62,165 bases of DNA from an uncultured Prevotellaceae bacterium (GTDB taxonomy: Bacteria; Bacteroidota; Bacteroidia; Bacteroidales; Bacteroidaceae). The notes under the pieces were generated by a model. That model saw nothing but the letters and a program-made list of their open reading frames with translations, was not told where the DNA came from and did no database searches. Every line of letters starts with the position of its first letter. The first letter of the stretch is position 1. This document shows, in pieces, positions 42,922 through 51,663 of the stretch. Position numbers and translations under genes: made by a program. The stretch is taken from the NCBI GenBank assembly GCA_900316315.1, contig ONCK01000018.1:1-62165 (forward strand). The letters are read 5' to 3'.

Positions 42922-42943
42922 CAACAAATAAAACAGAACGGCT

Positions 42944-44458
42944 ATGTTGCGTAGAATCAGACAGACACTGGCGGTAATCTTCTTTTTGTGTATTACTTTG
43001 CTCTTCCTCGACTTCACGGGGACGCTGCAGACGTGCCTCGGGTGGATGGCGAAAATCCAGTTTTTGCCCGCGATAATGGCTCTCAACGTTGTGGTGGTGG
43101 CTGCGTTGGTCATCGTCACGCTGATATTTGGCCGCATCTACTGTTCCGTCATCTGTCCGATGGGGGTCATGCAGGATGTGGTCTCGTGGCTCCACGGCAG
43201 GGTGAGGTGCAACCGCTTCTCCTATTCGCCGGCTAAGAGTGTGTTGCGCTATACGGTTCTCGGTGTCTTCGTCGTCGCCTTGCTGGCGGGGGTCTCCTCA
43301 CTGGTAGCGCTGCTCGCTCCGTACAGCAGCTACGGACGCATCGTGAGCAATCTCTTGCAGCCTTTCTATCTGTGGGGCAACAATGCGCTGGCATACTGGG
43401 CTGAACGGGTGGACAGCTATGCTTTTTACTCGGCTGATGTATGGATCAAGGGTCTGCCGACCTTGGTCGTGGCCGCGGTCACGCTGGTCGCCGTCGCTAT
43501 CTTGGCTTGGAGCGGAGGACGTACCTACTGCAATACGATATGCCCCGTGGGGACGATGCTGGGTCTTCTGTCCCGCTTTGCCTGGCTGAAGGTCCGTCTG
43601 GATGAGGACAAGTGTGTCCAGTGCGGCCTTTGCTCCCGTAATTGCAAGGCTTCGGCTATCGATTACAAGCATTATAAGGTCGACTATTCGCGCTGTGTCG
43701 CCTGCGGAGACTGCATCGGCAAATGTCACAAGGATGCAATCTCCTATAGTCCCAGACCTTCTCAGCTTAAAGTGCTGTCGCCGGTTGACGAGGCGTCCGC
43801 TACAAGCGCAGAGGCTACAGATATGTCTAAAAGGGCTTTCTTGCTCGGTACGGCGATGGTTGCCGGTACGGTTCTGATGGCTCAGGAAAAGAAGAAAGTG
43901 GACGGTGGCCTTGCCGTCATTGAGGAGAAAAAGTCGGTGCATCGTTCCACCCGGCTCTTGCCGCCGGGGGCAATGAGCGCCCAGCATTTTGCCCAGCATT
44001 GCACTGCCTGTCAGCTCTGTGTCAGCGAGTGTCCCAACGGCGTGCTCCGCCCCACGACGGACCTGCTCCACTTGATGCAGCCTGAGATGTCGTATGAGCG
44101 CGGATACTGCCGCCCAGAGTGTACGCGCTGTAGCGATGTTTGCCCCACGGGAGCAATACGCCGCATTGATCGCAGCGAGAAGTCGGCTATCCATATTGGA
44201 CACGCGGTCTGGATGAGACGAAACTGTGTTGTACTGACGGATGATGTCTCTTGCGGCAACTGTGCCCGCCATTGCCCGACAGGGGCTATCACGATGACTA
44301 TGGTCGACAATCTCACCACCAAGAGCGGTCGCCCCGCCATTATCCCAGTGGTCAACGAAGATAAGTGCATCGGATGCGGCGCATGCGAGTATGTCTGTCC
44401 GTCACGGCCCTTCAGTGCCATCTATATCGAGGGGCATGAGCAACATAGGGAAGTCTGA
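42944..44458 (+). CDS. NapH/NapG-like fusion: membrane 4Fe-4S ferredoxin protein
   Basis: A 504-residue membrane iron-sulfur protein. The N-terminal half is NapH-like: hydrophobic helices (about 8-28, 40-62, 100-125, 170-192), membrane cysteine motifs CSVICPMG and CNTICPVG, then two ferredoxin clusters (CVQCGLCSRNCKA near 226, CVACGDCIGKCHKD near 252). At 293-312 MSKRAFLLGTAMVAGTVLMA is an internal twin-residue hydrophobic segment like an uncleaved Tat signal. The C-terminal part holds four more cysteine clusters (CTACQLCVSECP, CTRCSDVCPTGAI, CGNCARHCPTGAI, CIGCGACEYVCP), as in NapG. It probably carries electrons across or along the membrane. The Tat-exported aldo/keto reductase follows after 63 bases and is the likely partner. 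Confidence 0.85.
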   Translation: MLRRIRQTLAVIFFLCITLLFLDFTGTLQTCLGWMAKIQFLPAIMALNVVVVAALVIVTLIFGRIYCSVICPMGVMQDVVSWLHGRVRCNRFSYSPAKSVLRYTVLGVFVVALLAGVSSLVALLAPYSSYGRIVSNLLQPFYLWGNNALAYWAERVDSYAFYSADVWIKGLPTLVVAAVTLVAVAILAWSGGRTYCNTICPVGTMLGLLSRFAWLKVRLDEDKCVQCGLCSRNCKASAIDYKHYKVDYSRCVACGDCIGKCHKDAISYSPRPSQLKVLSPVDEASATSAEATDMSKRAFLLGTAMVAGTVLMAQEKKKVDGGLAVIEEKKSVHRSTRLLPPGAMSAQHFAQHCTACQLCVSECPNGVLRPTTDLLHLMQPEMSYERGYCRPECTRCSDVCPTGAIRRIDRSEKSAIHIGHAVWMRRNCVVLTDDVSCGNCARHCPTGAITMTMVDNLTTKSGRPAIIPVVNEDKCIGCGACEYVCPSRPFSAIYIEGHEQHREV

Positions 44459-44521
44459 TTGCCGGTGAATGCATCAAGGCTGCCTTTTCTTTCCCATTTC
44501 TAATCTGACAATATCTCTACT

Positions 44522-45922
44522 ATGAGCAATCGTAATAAGATTAATCGTCGTAAGTTTCTCAAGGTCTTTGGCGCCAGTGCTGTCGCATCGTCGGCCGTTC
44601 TGACCAGCTGCAAAGGCGTCGGCCCGAAGGGACAGGAGACCGCGACAGGTGTCCATGAGCCGCCAAAGGGCAAGATGACCTATCGGGTCAATCAGCATAC
44701 GGGAGACCGTGTCTCCATATTGGGCTATGGCATGATGCGCCTCCCGACGGAGGATGGTACGGCAGCCCGCGACAGCGATGCGCCGATAGACCAGGAGATG
44801 GTCAATAAGCAGGTAGACTATGCCATCGAGCACGGTGTCAACTACTTTGACACGTCTCCGGCTTACTGCAAAGGCAAGAGCGAGGAGGCCACAGGCATTG
44901 CCCTCCATCGCCATCCGCGCAAGAGCTACTATGTGGCGACCAAGATGAGCAACTTCAGTCCTGATACGTGGTCACGCGAAGCCAGTATAGAGATGTTCCA
45001 CAACTCCCTGAAGGCTCTGCAGGTGGACTACATCGACTACTACCTACTCCACGGCATCGGCATGGATGGCATGGAGGCCTTTGAGGGTAGGTATATCAAA
45101 AATGGAATTCTCGACTACCTCGTAGAGCAGCGGCAGAAGGGCATCATCCGCAATCTCGGATTCTCCTATCATGGCGATGTCAAGGTCTTTGACCATCTCT
45201 TGTCACAAAATGACAAATACCATTGGGATTTTGTGCAAATCGAGCTCAACTATCTCGACTGGAAGTTTGCCAATGAAATTAATGAGCGCAACACCGACGC
45301 CGAGTTTCTCTATAACGAGTTGCAGAAGCGGAATATTCCCGCCGTCATCATGGAGCCTCTCCTCGGCGGCCGACTCAGCAACGTGCCCAATCCCATTGCC
45401 GTGCAGCTTAAGAAGCGCGATCCGGAGCGGAGTGTGGCCTCCTGGGCCTTCCGCTATGCTGCGACTCGTCCTGGTGTGCTCACCCTGCTCAGCGGCATGA
45501 CATATATGGAGCATCTGAAGGACAATCTCAACAGCCTCTGTCCCCTCAAGCCGCTCACGGACGTGGAGATGAAGTTCCTCGAAGACGACATCGCCCAGCA
45601 GATTATGGGATTTGACACCATCCCGTGCAACAACTGCAAGTACTGCATGCCTTGTCCCTATGGTGTCAATATACCAGCTATCTTTGTCCACTACAATAAG
45701 ATCAAGAATGAAGGCGAATTGCCGGGGCTCTCGACCGACGACAACTATCAGAAGTACCGTCGCCAGTATCTCGTCAGCTATGACCGGCGCATACCACCTG
45801 ATCGCCAGGCGGACCATTGCATCGGTTGCGGCCAGTGTATCCCGCATTGCCCGCAGCAGATCATGATTCCCAATGAACTGCATAAGATAGACCAATTTGT
45901 AGAACAACTTAAGCAATTGTAA
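44522..45922 (+). CDS. Tat-exported aldo/keto reductase with C-terminal 4Fe-4S clusters
   Basis: A 466-residue oxidoreductase. A twin-arginine signal (NRRKFLKVFGASAVASSAVL) ends in LTSCKG, a lipobox, so it is likely a Tat-exported lipoprotein. The aldo/keto reductase barrel follows: LGYGMMRLPTEDG, DYAIEHGVNYFDTSPAYCKG with the catalytic Asp/Tyr region, YYVATKMSNFS (catalytic Lys), DYIDYYLLHGIG (catalytic His), and VIMEPLLGGRLS. The C-terminal 100 residues carry CNNCKYCMPCPYGVNIP and CIGCGQCIPHCPQQIMIP, two [4Fe-4S] ferredoxin-like sites. Such proteins lack a clear NADPH source outside the cytoplasm, so electrons probably come from the upstream NapHG-like protein (inference). The substrate is unknown. 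Confidence 0.87.
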   Translation: MSNRNKINRRKFLKVFGASAVASSAVLTSCKGVGPKGQETATGVHEPPKGKMTYRVNQHTGDRVSILGYGMMRLPTEDGTAARDSDAPIDQEMVNKQVDYAIEHGVNYFDTSPAYCKGKSEEATGIALHRHPRKSYYVATKMSNFSPDTWSREASIEMFHNSLKALQVDYIDYYLLHGIGMDGMEAFEGRYIKNGILDYLVEQRQKGIIRNLGFSYHGDVKVFDHLLSQNDKYHWDFVQIELNYLDWKFANEINERNTDAEFLYNELQKRNIPAVIMEPLLGGRLSNVPNPIAVQLKKRDPERSVASWAFRYAATRPGVLTLLSGMTYMEHLKDNLNSLCPLKPLTDVEMKFLEDDIAQQIMGFDTIPCNNCKYCMPCPYGVNIPAIFVHYNKIKNEGELPGLSTDDNYQKYRRQYLVSYDRRIPPDRQADHCIGCGQCIPHCPQQIMIPNELHKIDQFVEQLKQL

Positions 45923-45947
45923 TTAATAGACATAAAATCAATCAGAT

Positions 45948-46466
45948 ATGAATAATTCAAATGATTCTATAGCGGCTTTCGGACGGTGGATTTCTACACT
46001 TGGACTGGGCTTGCTTTTCGTTATTGGGAATATCCTTCTTCCCCAGCTCTGCCATATTGTACCGATGGGAGGTCCCCGCTGGTTGCCGATATACTTTTTC
46101 ACCCTCGTAGGTGCTTATTGCTTCGGCTGGCGCGTCGGGTTGTTCACGGCTCTGCTGTCACCCGTGCTTAACTCACTGCTCTTTGGCATGCCGGCATTGC
46201 CGGTCCTCCCGTCTATCCTACTCAAGTCCATCGTGCTCGCCTTGGCAGCCGCCTATGCAGCTAAGAGGTCGGGTAAGGTAACGCTGCTTGCCCTCGGGGG
46301 GATAGTGCTGGCTTATCAGCTCATCGGTTCTCTGGGCGAATGGGGACTCAGCGGCAGCCTACAGAGTGCCTTACAGGATTTCCATATTGGCGTTCCCGGC
46401 ATGCTCTTGCAGATCTTTGGCGGATACTTTGTTATCCGTCAATTAGAGAAACGTAGACAGGCATAA
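45948..46466 (+). CDS. ECF-type transporter S-component-like membrane protein
   Basis: A 172-residue protein with five or six hydrophobic segments (WISTLGLGLLFVIGNILLPQ, WLPIYFFTLVGAYCFGWRVG, LPSILLKSIVLALAAAYAAK, VTLLALGGIVLAYQLIGSLG, a final helix). The layout, with GWRVGLFTALLSPVLNSLLF and the PVLPSIL part, is like the substrate-binding S components of ECF vitamin/cofactor importers. No ECF ATPase or T component is in the window, so it would rely on a shared module elsewhere, or act alone. It is 25 bases after the aldo/keto reductase gene, so it is a third operon member. Confidence 0.7.
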   Translation: MNNSNDSIAAFGRWISTLGLGLLFVIGNILLPQLCHIVPMGGPRWLPIYFFTLVGAYCFGWRVGLFTALLSPVLNSLLFGMPALPVLPSILLKSIVLALAAAYAAKRSGKVTLLALGGIVLAYQLIGSLGEWGLSGSLQSALQDFHIGVPGMLLQIFGGYFVIRQLEKRRQA

Positions 46467-46678
46467 TTGACGGCTTTGGAGGAGACTCGATGCACAAATG
46501 GCGGCTGCTTAGACTCGTATAAGGGACTATGTGGCTCGATTTGAGCAAATGGAGCGACATTCTATGCCGCCGTCTGTCTGCCTTCAGGTTATGGGGGGGG
46601 GACGCAATATTGGTGCATCCGGTGCCTTGGGTCTTATCATATTCTTATTCGACAATTTGGACATTAAGATAAAATGAC

Positions 46679-46686
46679 TATCTTTG
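46679..46686 (+). promoter_or_regulatory. -7 box upstream of the FMN reductase
   Basis: TATCTTTG, 29 bases before the start at 46716; it lies inside the longer open frame and so rules out an earlier start. A nine-G run lies 78 bases further upstream. Confidence 0.65.
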
Positions 46687-46715
46687 CCCCGGCAGACTAT
46701 ATTAACCAAGACCAG

Positions 46716-47264
46716 ATGAAACGTATACTCTTCATTATCGCGTCGCTCCGCAAGGCGTCATTCAATCGCCAAGTATCGGAGTTCGTAAAAGACTATATCG
46801 GAGACCGGGCAGCGGTCAGCGAACCGGACCTTTCGGATGTTCCCTTTGTCAATCAAGATGCAGAATATCCGGTGCTACCTGCCGTAGATCGTCTGCGCCA
46901 GGTCGTTGCCCAGGCTGATGCCGTCTGGATCTTTTCGCCCGAATACAACTTCAGTTATCCAGGGTATCTCAAGAATATGCTGGACTGGCTTTCGCGTACG
47001 TCAAATCCCAAGGACCCTCAGAGTACCACGGCCATCGCCGGCAAGAAGGTCACGGTGACGGGTATCGGTGGCAAGTTTGCGACCAAGGGAATGATCGATA
47101 AACTGACGGATCTGCTCACTTTTATCAAGGCGGACTTGGCAGGTGTGCCCCCCGTCGGCCTCTCTGTCAATGCTGAGGCTTGGGCTACGAATAAGGTCAC
47201 ACTTAGCGAGGTTCAAAAAGAAAAGCTGCAGGCTCAAGCCAATGCTTTTCTGAAAGTAATCTAA
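46716..47264 (+). CDS. NADPH-dependent FMN reductase (flavodoxin-fold)
   Basis: A 182-residue flavin reductase that transfers electrons from NADPH to FMN or to quinones/azo compounds. Seen are the N-terminal phosphate loop IIASLRKASFNRQVSEFV, the strand DAVWIFSPEYNFSYPGYLKN typical of this family (flavin-ring contact), and the VTGIGGKFATKG loop. The Bacteroidales form carries the sequence SPEYN. Start at 46716 (MKRILFIIASLRK) is placed after the promoter. It is a single gene, convergent with the HAD phosphatase gene across a 253-base gap that shows nothing else. Confidence 0.88.
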   Translation: MKRILFIIASLRKASFNRQVSEFVKDYIGDRAAVSEPDLSDVPFVNQDAEYPVLPAVDRLRQVVAQADAVWIFSPEYNFSYPGYLKNMLDWLSRTSNPKDPQSTTAIAGKKVTVTGIGGKFATKGMIDKLTDLLTFIKADLAGVPPVGLSVNAEAWATNKVTLSEVQKEKLQAQANAFLKVI

Positions 47265-47517
47265 CAGAGCAAAAGTTAATTACGTAGTTTTCCTATAGCC
47301 TCTCTTGATATCGGGCCATAGCGATTGGAAATGTTCCCATCGGGCTTTATCGAGACTATGCCACACGCGCTTTTATGGTGCGGCAACGTGGCCGTCTGCT
47401 TATCCCGTAGGGTATTTTTCTCATGCCGCCCTGCGTCCATCTCATATACATCTCATACGGTATGGTGTCAGGATGAGTCAGTCAACTCAAGTGAGGTGGG
47501 TGCTGAAAGGGTGCGTC

Positions 47518-48174
47518 CTATGCTTCTGCGTCAGAGAGGAGGCTGAGGATGTCAGACGGCTGGCTGGCTATGTGGAAAGCTCCTTTGGCGATGAGGAAGT
47601 CTCGGTCGCGGAAGCCCCACAGCACGGAGATGCAGGGGAGACCGGCATTGTGGGCTGTTGCCATGTCCACCTCGGAGTCGCCGATGTAGATGGCTTCGTC
47701 GCGCGAGCTATGGAGGAGATCAAGCGCGCGATATACGCTGTCGGGAGCAGGCTTGCGGCGCACCTCAGGGCTCTCGCCGATAGCAACGGTGATGTAGGCG
47801 TTGAAGAAGCGCTCTTGCAGTTCAGTGACAGCAGGCTGCAGCTTATTGGACACGATGGCGAGCTTGTAGCCCCGGTCGTGCAACTGATGAAGTAGCTTCG
47901 GTATCCCGTCGTAGGGGCGTGTCTCGTCTAGGCAGTGGTCCATATAGTAGGCCTTGAAGCAGGCGAAACACTTCTCAAAATCATCCTGCGGGGTGCCTTT
48001 GGGCACGGCGTGCTCTATCAGGTAGCGGATGCCGTTGCCCAGAAACTGGCGCACCTCAGCGGTAGTGCGTTGCGGGTAGTGGCTTTGGCACAGGGCGTAG
48101 TTGACGCTTGAAGCGAGGTCGTCGAGGGTGTTGAGCAGGGTGCCGTCGAGGTCAAATATGATGGTGGTTATCAT
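47518..48174 (-). CDS. HAD-family phosphoglycolate phosphatase-like hydrolase
   Basis: A 218-residue HAD phosphatase. Motif I is FDLDGTLLNT near residues 7-16 (nucleophile Asp), motif II is LAIVSNK, motif III is KPAPDSVYRAL with the Lys, and motif IV is IYIGDSEVDMATAHNAG with the acidic pair. The cap is the helical type C1, as in phosphoglycolate phosphatase Gph and related enzymes, whose substrates vary. The start at 48174 (MITTIIFDLDG) is chosen because the family begins there and the promoter box lies just upstream; the frame is open further without HAD-like sequence. Confidence 0.9.
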   Translation of the reverse strand: MITTIIFDLDGTLLNTLDDLASSVNYALCQSHYPQRTTAEVRQFLGNGIRYLIEHAVPKGTPQDDFEKCFACFKAYYMDHCLDETRPYDGIPKLLHQLHDRGYKLAIVSNKLQPAVTELQERFFNAYITVAIGESPEVRRKPAPDSVYRALDLLHSSRDEAIYIGDSEVDMATAHNAGLPCISVLWGFRDRDFLIAKGAFHIASQPSDILSLLSDAEA

Positions 48175-48216
48175 GGTTTTTTTATTTTTTCTGTGGATTT
48201 TTACGATTAGCGGGTG

Positions 48217-48224
48217 CAAAGTTA
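48217..48224 (-). promoter_or_regulatory. -7 box upstream of the HAD phosphatase
   Basis: TAACTTTG on the minus strand, 42 bases before the start codon at 48174. Confidence 0.6.
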
Positions 48225-48386
48225 GTGATAATTTGCTGAAAATGGGCTTTTCGCTCAGATAAGCCCCATCATGCTGGCCCATGCTGCCGGTTGAGGGTCT
48301 CGCTGCCGCTTATTAGTCAGGGTAGAATGGGATTTTACAGGGTCTGATATAATATCCGGGCAAAAAATCCGTTTAAAGAGTAAAAT

Positions 48387-49838
48387 ATGAATGTTTTGAA
48401 AACGATACGTGCTTTGATCTGCAGCCTGGCTATCATGGCGATGGCGGCTTGTACAAGCGAGGAGAAGTTTGAGACAGCCCAAGGCGACGTCTTGGTATTC
48501 TCGGTCGATACACTCAGAATGGATACGGTGATTGCCGGAACGAGCTCTGTGACCCGTGGCTTCACGATATACAATCATAACAGCGACGGTGTGAGCATCG
48601 TGGCCGTGGGTTTCAAGGATGGCAAGAGCAACGGTTTTCGCGCTAATGTGGACGGCACCAATGTCGGCGGGACTTTGACCACATCTATTGATTGCCGCAA
48701 GGATGACAGTCTGCTGGTTTTTGTCGAGATGACTCCCGAGGTGACGGATACAGATGACAAGGTGCTCCACGAGGCGACGTTGCAGTTCACTCTCGCCAAT
48801 GGGACGACTCAGGGAGTCGTGCTGCAGGCCTATAGCCAAAATGTGATATGGCTCCGAGATGTCCATATCACTCAAGATACGACTCTGGTGGCTCAGCGCC
48901 CGTACGTCATCGCCGGAGGTCTGACCGTCGACGAAGGGGCTACGCTGACGCTTGCAGCAGGCGTGAGGCTGCTCTTCCAGAGCAATGCCTCGATGCTGGT
49001 GGAGGGCACGCTAATCAGCGATGGAACGCTCCTGCACCCCGTTGTGTTGAGGGGCGATAGGATGGATATGATGTTTGAAAATCAGCCTTACGACCGAGTC
49101 TCCAATCAGTGGGGCGGAGTCCGCCTGAGTAGCACCAGCTATGGTAACCGACTGACCTACACGGATATCCACAGTGGATCCTACGGCATACGATGCGACT
49201 CGTCCGATGTCTATAGGGAGAAGCTGAGGCTGGTCAACAGCGTCATCCACAATGTTGGCGGCCACTGCCTCGAAGCAGTAAGCAGCAAGCTGTGGGTGGG
49301 CAACAGTCAGATCACCAATGCCGGTGGCCACTGCGTCAGTCTCATCGGGGGTGATGCACAGTTTGTACACTGCACGATAGGCCAATTCTATCCATTTGAC
49401 GGCATGAGAGGCGTTGCCCTGGCCTTTACCAATGAGCAGTTTGGCAGGGTCTATCCGCTATTGGGCGCCTTTTTCTACAATTGCATCGTGACGGGCTACA
49501 GCGAGGACGAGGTGGCTGGCGAACAAAGCGAGACCTTTGCCGATGCGAACTTTAATTACGGATTTTACAATTGCCTGCTCAATACGCCGGAGATCAAGGA
49601 CGATCCCCAAGTGGTGGGCAATGTGTGGGATGTGACGGCCAACAAGTTGCATCGCGAGGGTAATTTCCCCGGTTTCAATCTGGACTGGCTCGTCTTTGAT
49701 TTTCATCTGGACAGCCTCTCTTTGGCCCGTGGAGCCGCCGACATAGGCATCACGCAGCAGTACTATCTGCAGGACCGCGACGGAGTGGACCGCCTGAGCG
49801 ACGGGACGGCTGATGCGGGGTGCTACGAATACAGGTAA
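48387..49838 (+). CDS. Exported lipoprotein with right-handed beta-helix
   Basis: A 483-residue lipoprotein: signal MNVLKTIRALICSLAIMAMA with a lipobox AACT near residues 19-22. After a beta-sandwich N-terminal part (residues 30-165, VSVDTLRMDTVIAGTSS to VWLRDVHI) comes a parallel beta-helix (about 165-400, with rungs such as GGLTVDEGATLTLAAGVRLLF and VGNSQITNAGGHCVSLIGG). It ends GVDRLSDGTADAGCYEYR, the typical close of such proteins. Beta-helices often bind or cleave polysaccharides, but no catalytic triad is recognisable. A conserved hypothetical family in Bacteroidales by impression only. Followed by a terminator. Confidence 0.8.
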   Translation: MNVLKTIRALICSLAIMAMAACTSEEKFETAQGDVLVFSVDTLRMDTVIAGTSSVTRGFTIYNHNSDGVSIVAVGFKDGKSNGFRANVDGTNVGGTLTTSIDCRKDDSLLVFVEMTPEVTDTDDKVLHEATLQFTLANGTTQGVVLQAYSQNVIWLRDVHITQDTTLVAQRPYVIAGGLTVDEGATLTLAAGVRLLFQSNASMLVEGTLISDGTLLHPVVLRGDRMDMMFENQPYDRVSNQWGGVRLSSTSYGNRLTYTDIHSGSYGIRCDSSDVYREKLRLVNSVIHNVGGHCLEAVSSKLWVGNSQITNAGGHCVSLIGGDAQFVHCTIGQFYPFDGMRGVALAFTNEQFGRVYPLLGAFFYNCIVTGYSEDEVAGEQSETFADANFNYGFYNCLLNTPEIKDDPQVVGNVWDVTANKLHREGNFPGFNLDWLVFDFHLDSLSLARGAADIGITQQYYLQDRDGVDRLSDGTADAGCYEYR

Positions 49839-49869
49839 AAAGAGAAACAAACTAAACTTTTTTCATATG

Positions 49870-49911
49870 CACAAGAAGGGCCGGACAAGCGTTCTGTCCT
49901 TCTTCTTTTAT
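49870..49911 (+). terminator. Terminator after the beta-helix lipoprotein gene
   Basis: Arms AAGAAGG(GCC)GGACA and TGTCCTTCTT pair with a three-base bulge, followed by CTTTT. Confidence 0.7.
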
Positions 49912-50032
49912 TTGGCAAAGGCTGTCGGCAGGTCATTTGCCCTTGGTGTTTATGACTTCAGTTGAGAGTGGAGAGAAGGGTACCAATGCTCCTCAGAGAC
50001 GTCGTTGGCGCAGATAACTTGCAGGGGTGAGG

Positions 50033-51370
50033 CTAAGGCCAGACGGCGCGATACCACGGGGTATCCTTGATCAACTCATTGAGGTCCCCATAGTAGCTGT
50101 AGAGCGAATAGATCTTGCGGGGAAAGAACATGGAGACGCCGCAGGCATTGGCCCGGTCGCAGGCCTGTGTGTAGACTTCGCCGTTATAGGAATAGAGATA
50201 GTAGGAGTCGGACATGCGGCTGTACACCACGCATTGGTCGAGGGCCGTGCGCCATTGCCAGTAGTCAGCCTCGGGCAGCAAAGCCTTCATGCCGCAGGCA
50301 ATGTCGTACATGTCGGGGTAAGATGTGTGGAGAAAGTCGCAGTAGGGTTGCACATCGCTGACCTCGGGATACCATGTCGTATCGCGCTGATTCACACCAG
50401 TATAAGTCTTTGCCAGTGCCAGGGCCGAGGCAGTGGCTGTGGCGAGCTGGTCGAGCCGGGAGGTCTTGATGGCCGACATGACGCAGCCCTGTTTGCCGTA
50501 GTAGTCCTTGAGACGGTCGTCGTCCACGCTATTGTAGTAATAGGTATCGACCATCGTCTTGATGCTGTCGTCTCCGTAGGGATAGCAGAAGAGCCCATTG
50601 GGGATTTGGTCGTAGTAGAAGGCCCCGTAGCCGGATGTCGTGGCAGGTGAGGCGACGATATAGTCGGTCACATTTCGCAGGGAGTAGGCTACCTCGACAC
50701 ACTGCATGAGGCAGGCGTCAAAGAAGATGTAGGCGGGCCTGACGCCGCTCTCGCTGATTGCCTGGGTCATGTCGTCTATCTCCATCTGTTGCCCGAGATG
50801 TCCCTGGGCGTCCAGGTCCTCCGCCCAGTTGCCGCCTGTGCCCACGTCTACGCCAAATCCCATCGGTTTGTACGACCGCGACAGCCGGGACTGGCTGCCG
50901 CTTGGGCTGATGATATCGGGCAGCCATCCTGTCCCGTGGCTCCACATCACGAGGCCATAGCTGCGGCTCGGATACTGGGCCTTGACATCGGCGAGCACAT
51001 CACGCAGCGTGCTGGGGTTGCTGCTGTTGAGGTCAGTACTATATTGCTTCACTTTCTGGATATATCCCTTGCCATCGCCGCCCTTGTAAAACCGGTAGAT
51101 TCGTGGCAGCTTGTCATCATCGAGATAGAGAATCAGGTTGTCGTGGGTACTTCTCATACGTGAGGCCCCCGACGCGATTTCAGCACTGTCCAGCAGTGCC
51201 GCCTGGGAGTAGCCGAGGCTGTTTTGGGCCGACATATATACGATGACCGTGTGTCGATACTTGGGCATATCGGCCTTGCCGTTGCCATGGTCGTCGGAGC
51301 TGCATGCGGTCATGGACAAGGTGCAGATGAGGCCTATGATGCAGTATAGCGTATTTCTCAGAGGGTACAT
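50033..51370 (-). CDS. Clostripain-family cysteine protease lipoprotein (C11)
   Basis: A 445-residue exported protease. The lipoprotein signal is MYPLRNTLYCIIGLICTLSM with the lipobox TACS (Cys near 23). The caspase-like C11 domain shows HTVIVYMSAQNSLGYSQAAL at its start, GLVMWSHGTGWLPD with the catalytic His (near residue 147) and YIFFDACLMQCVEVAYSLRN with the catalytic Cys (near residue 220). Family members cleave after Arg or Lys. The C-terminal half (from 300) has a beta-rich domain found in surface C11 proteases of Bacteroidales. It probably sits on the outer side of the cell and may act on host or cell-surface proteins (inference). Confidence 0.9.
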   Translation of the reverse strand: MYPLRNTLYCIIGLICTLSMTACSSDDHGNGKADMPKYRHTVIVYMSAQNSLGYSQAALLDSAEIASGASRMRSTHDNLILYLDDDKLPRIYRFYKGGDGKGYIQKVKQYSTDLNSSNPSTLRDVLADVKAQYPSRSYGLVMWSHGTGWLPDIISPSGSQSRLSRSYKPMGFGVDVGTGGNWAEDLDAQGHLGQQMEIDDMTQAISESGVRPAYIFFDACLMQCVEVAYSLRNVTDYIVASPATTSGYGAFYYDQIPNGLFCYPYGDDSIKTMVDTYYYNSVDDDRLKDYYGKQGCVMSAIKTSRLDQLATATASALALAKTYTGVNQRDTTWYPEVSDVQPYCDFLHTSYPDMYDIACGMKALLPEADYWQWRTALDQCVVYSRMSDSYYLYSYNGEVYTQACDRANACGVSMFFPRKIYSLYSYYGDLNELIKDTPWYRAVWP

Positions 51371-51394
51371 TTTTTGTGTATAGTATCAATGATA

Positions 51395-51402
51395 CAAAAA
51401 TA
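51395..51402 (-). promoter_or_regulatory. -7 box upstream of the C11 protease
   Basis: TATTTTTG on the minus strand, 24 bases before the start codon. Confidence 0.55.
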
Positions 51403-51663
51403 GGCAATCAGACGTGGATTGCGTATATTTTTGGTAAAAATATCTCGATAAAACATGCTATAAATAAAGGGAATCACACTCAATCGGTCTGTCGGCCGGA
51501 AAATTGAGCGTAAGGCAGACGCAAGTGCAGAATGTTATTGATAAAAAAAGACATGTCGGATTAAACTTTTTGGATTTTGCAGGGTCTTATAGATGCAAAA
51601 GCAAAGAGGCCTCCTCCTATTTGCAAGCCGTAAGGCATAGTCTTAACGCAAATGATAAAACAA

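Noticed and set aside
46674-46715. Earlier start of the FMN reductase at 46674.
   Set aside because: The -7 promoter box lies inside this stretch and the flavodoxin fold begins at 46716.
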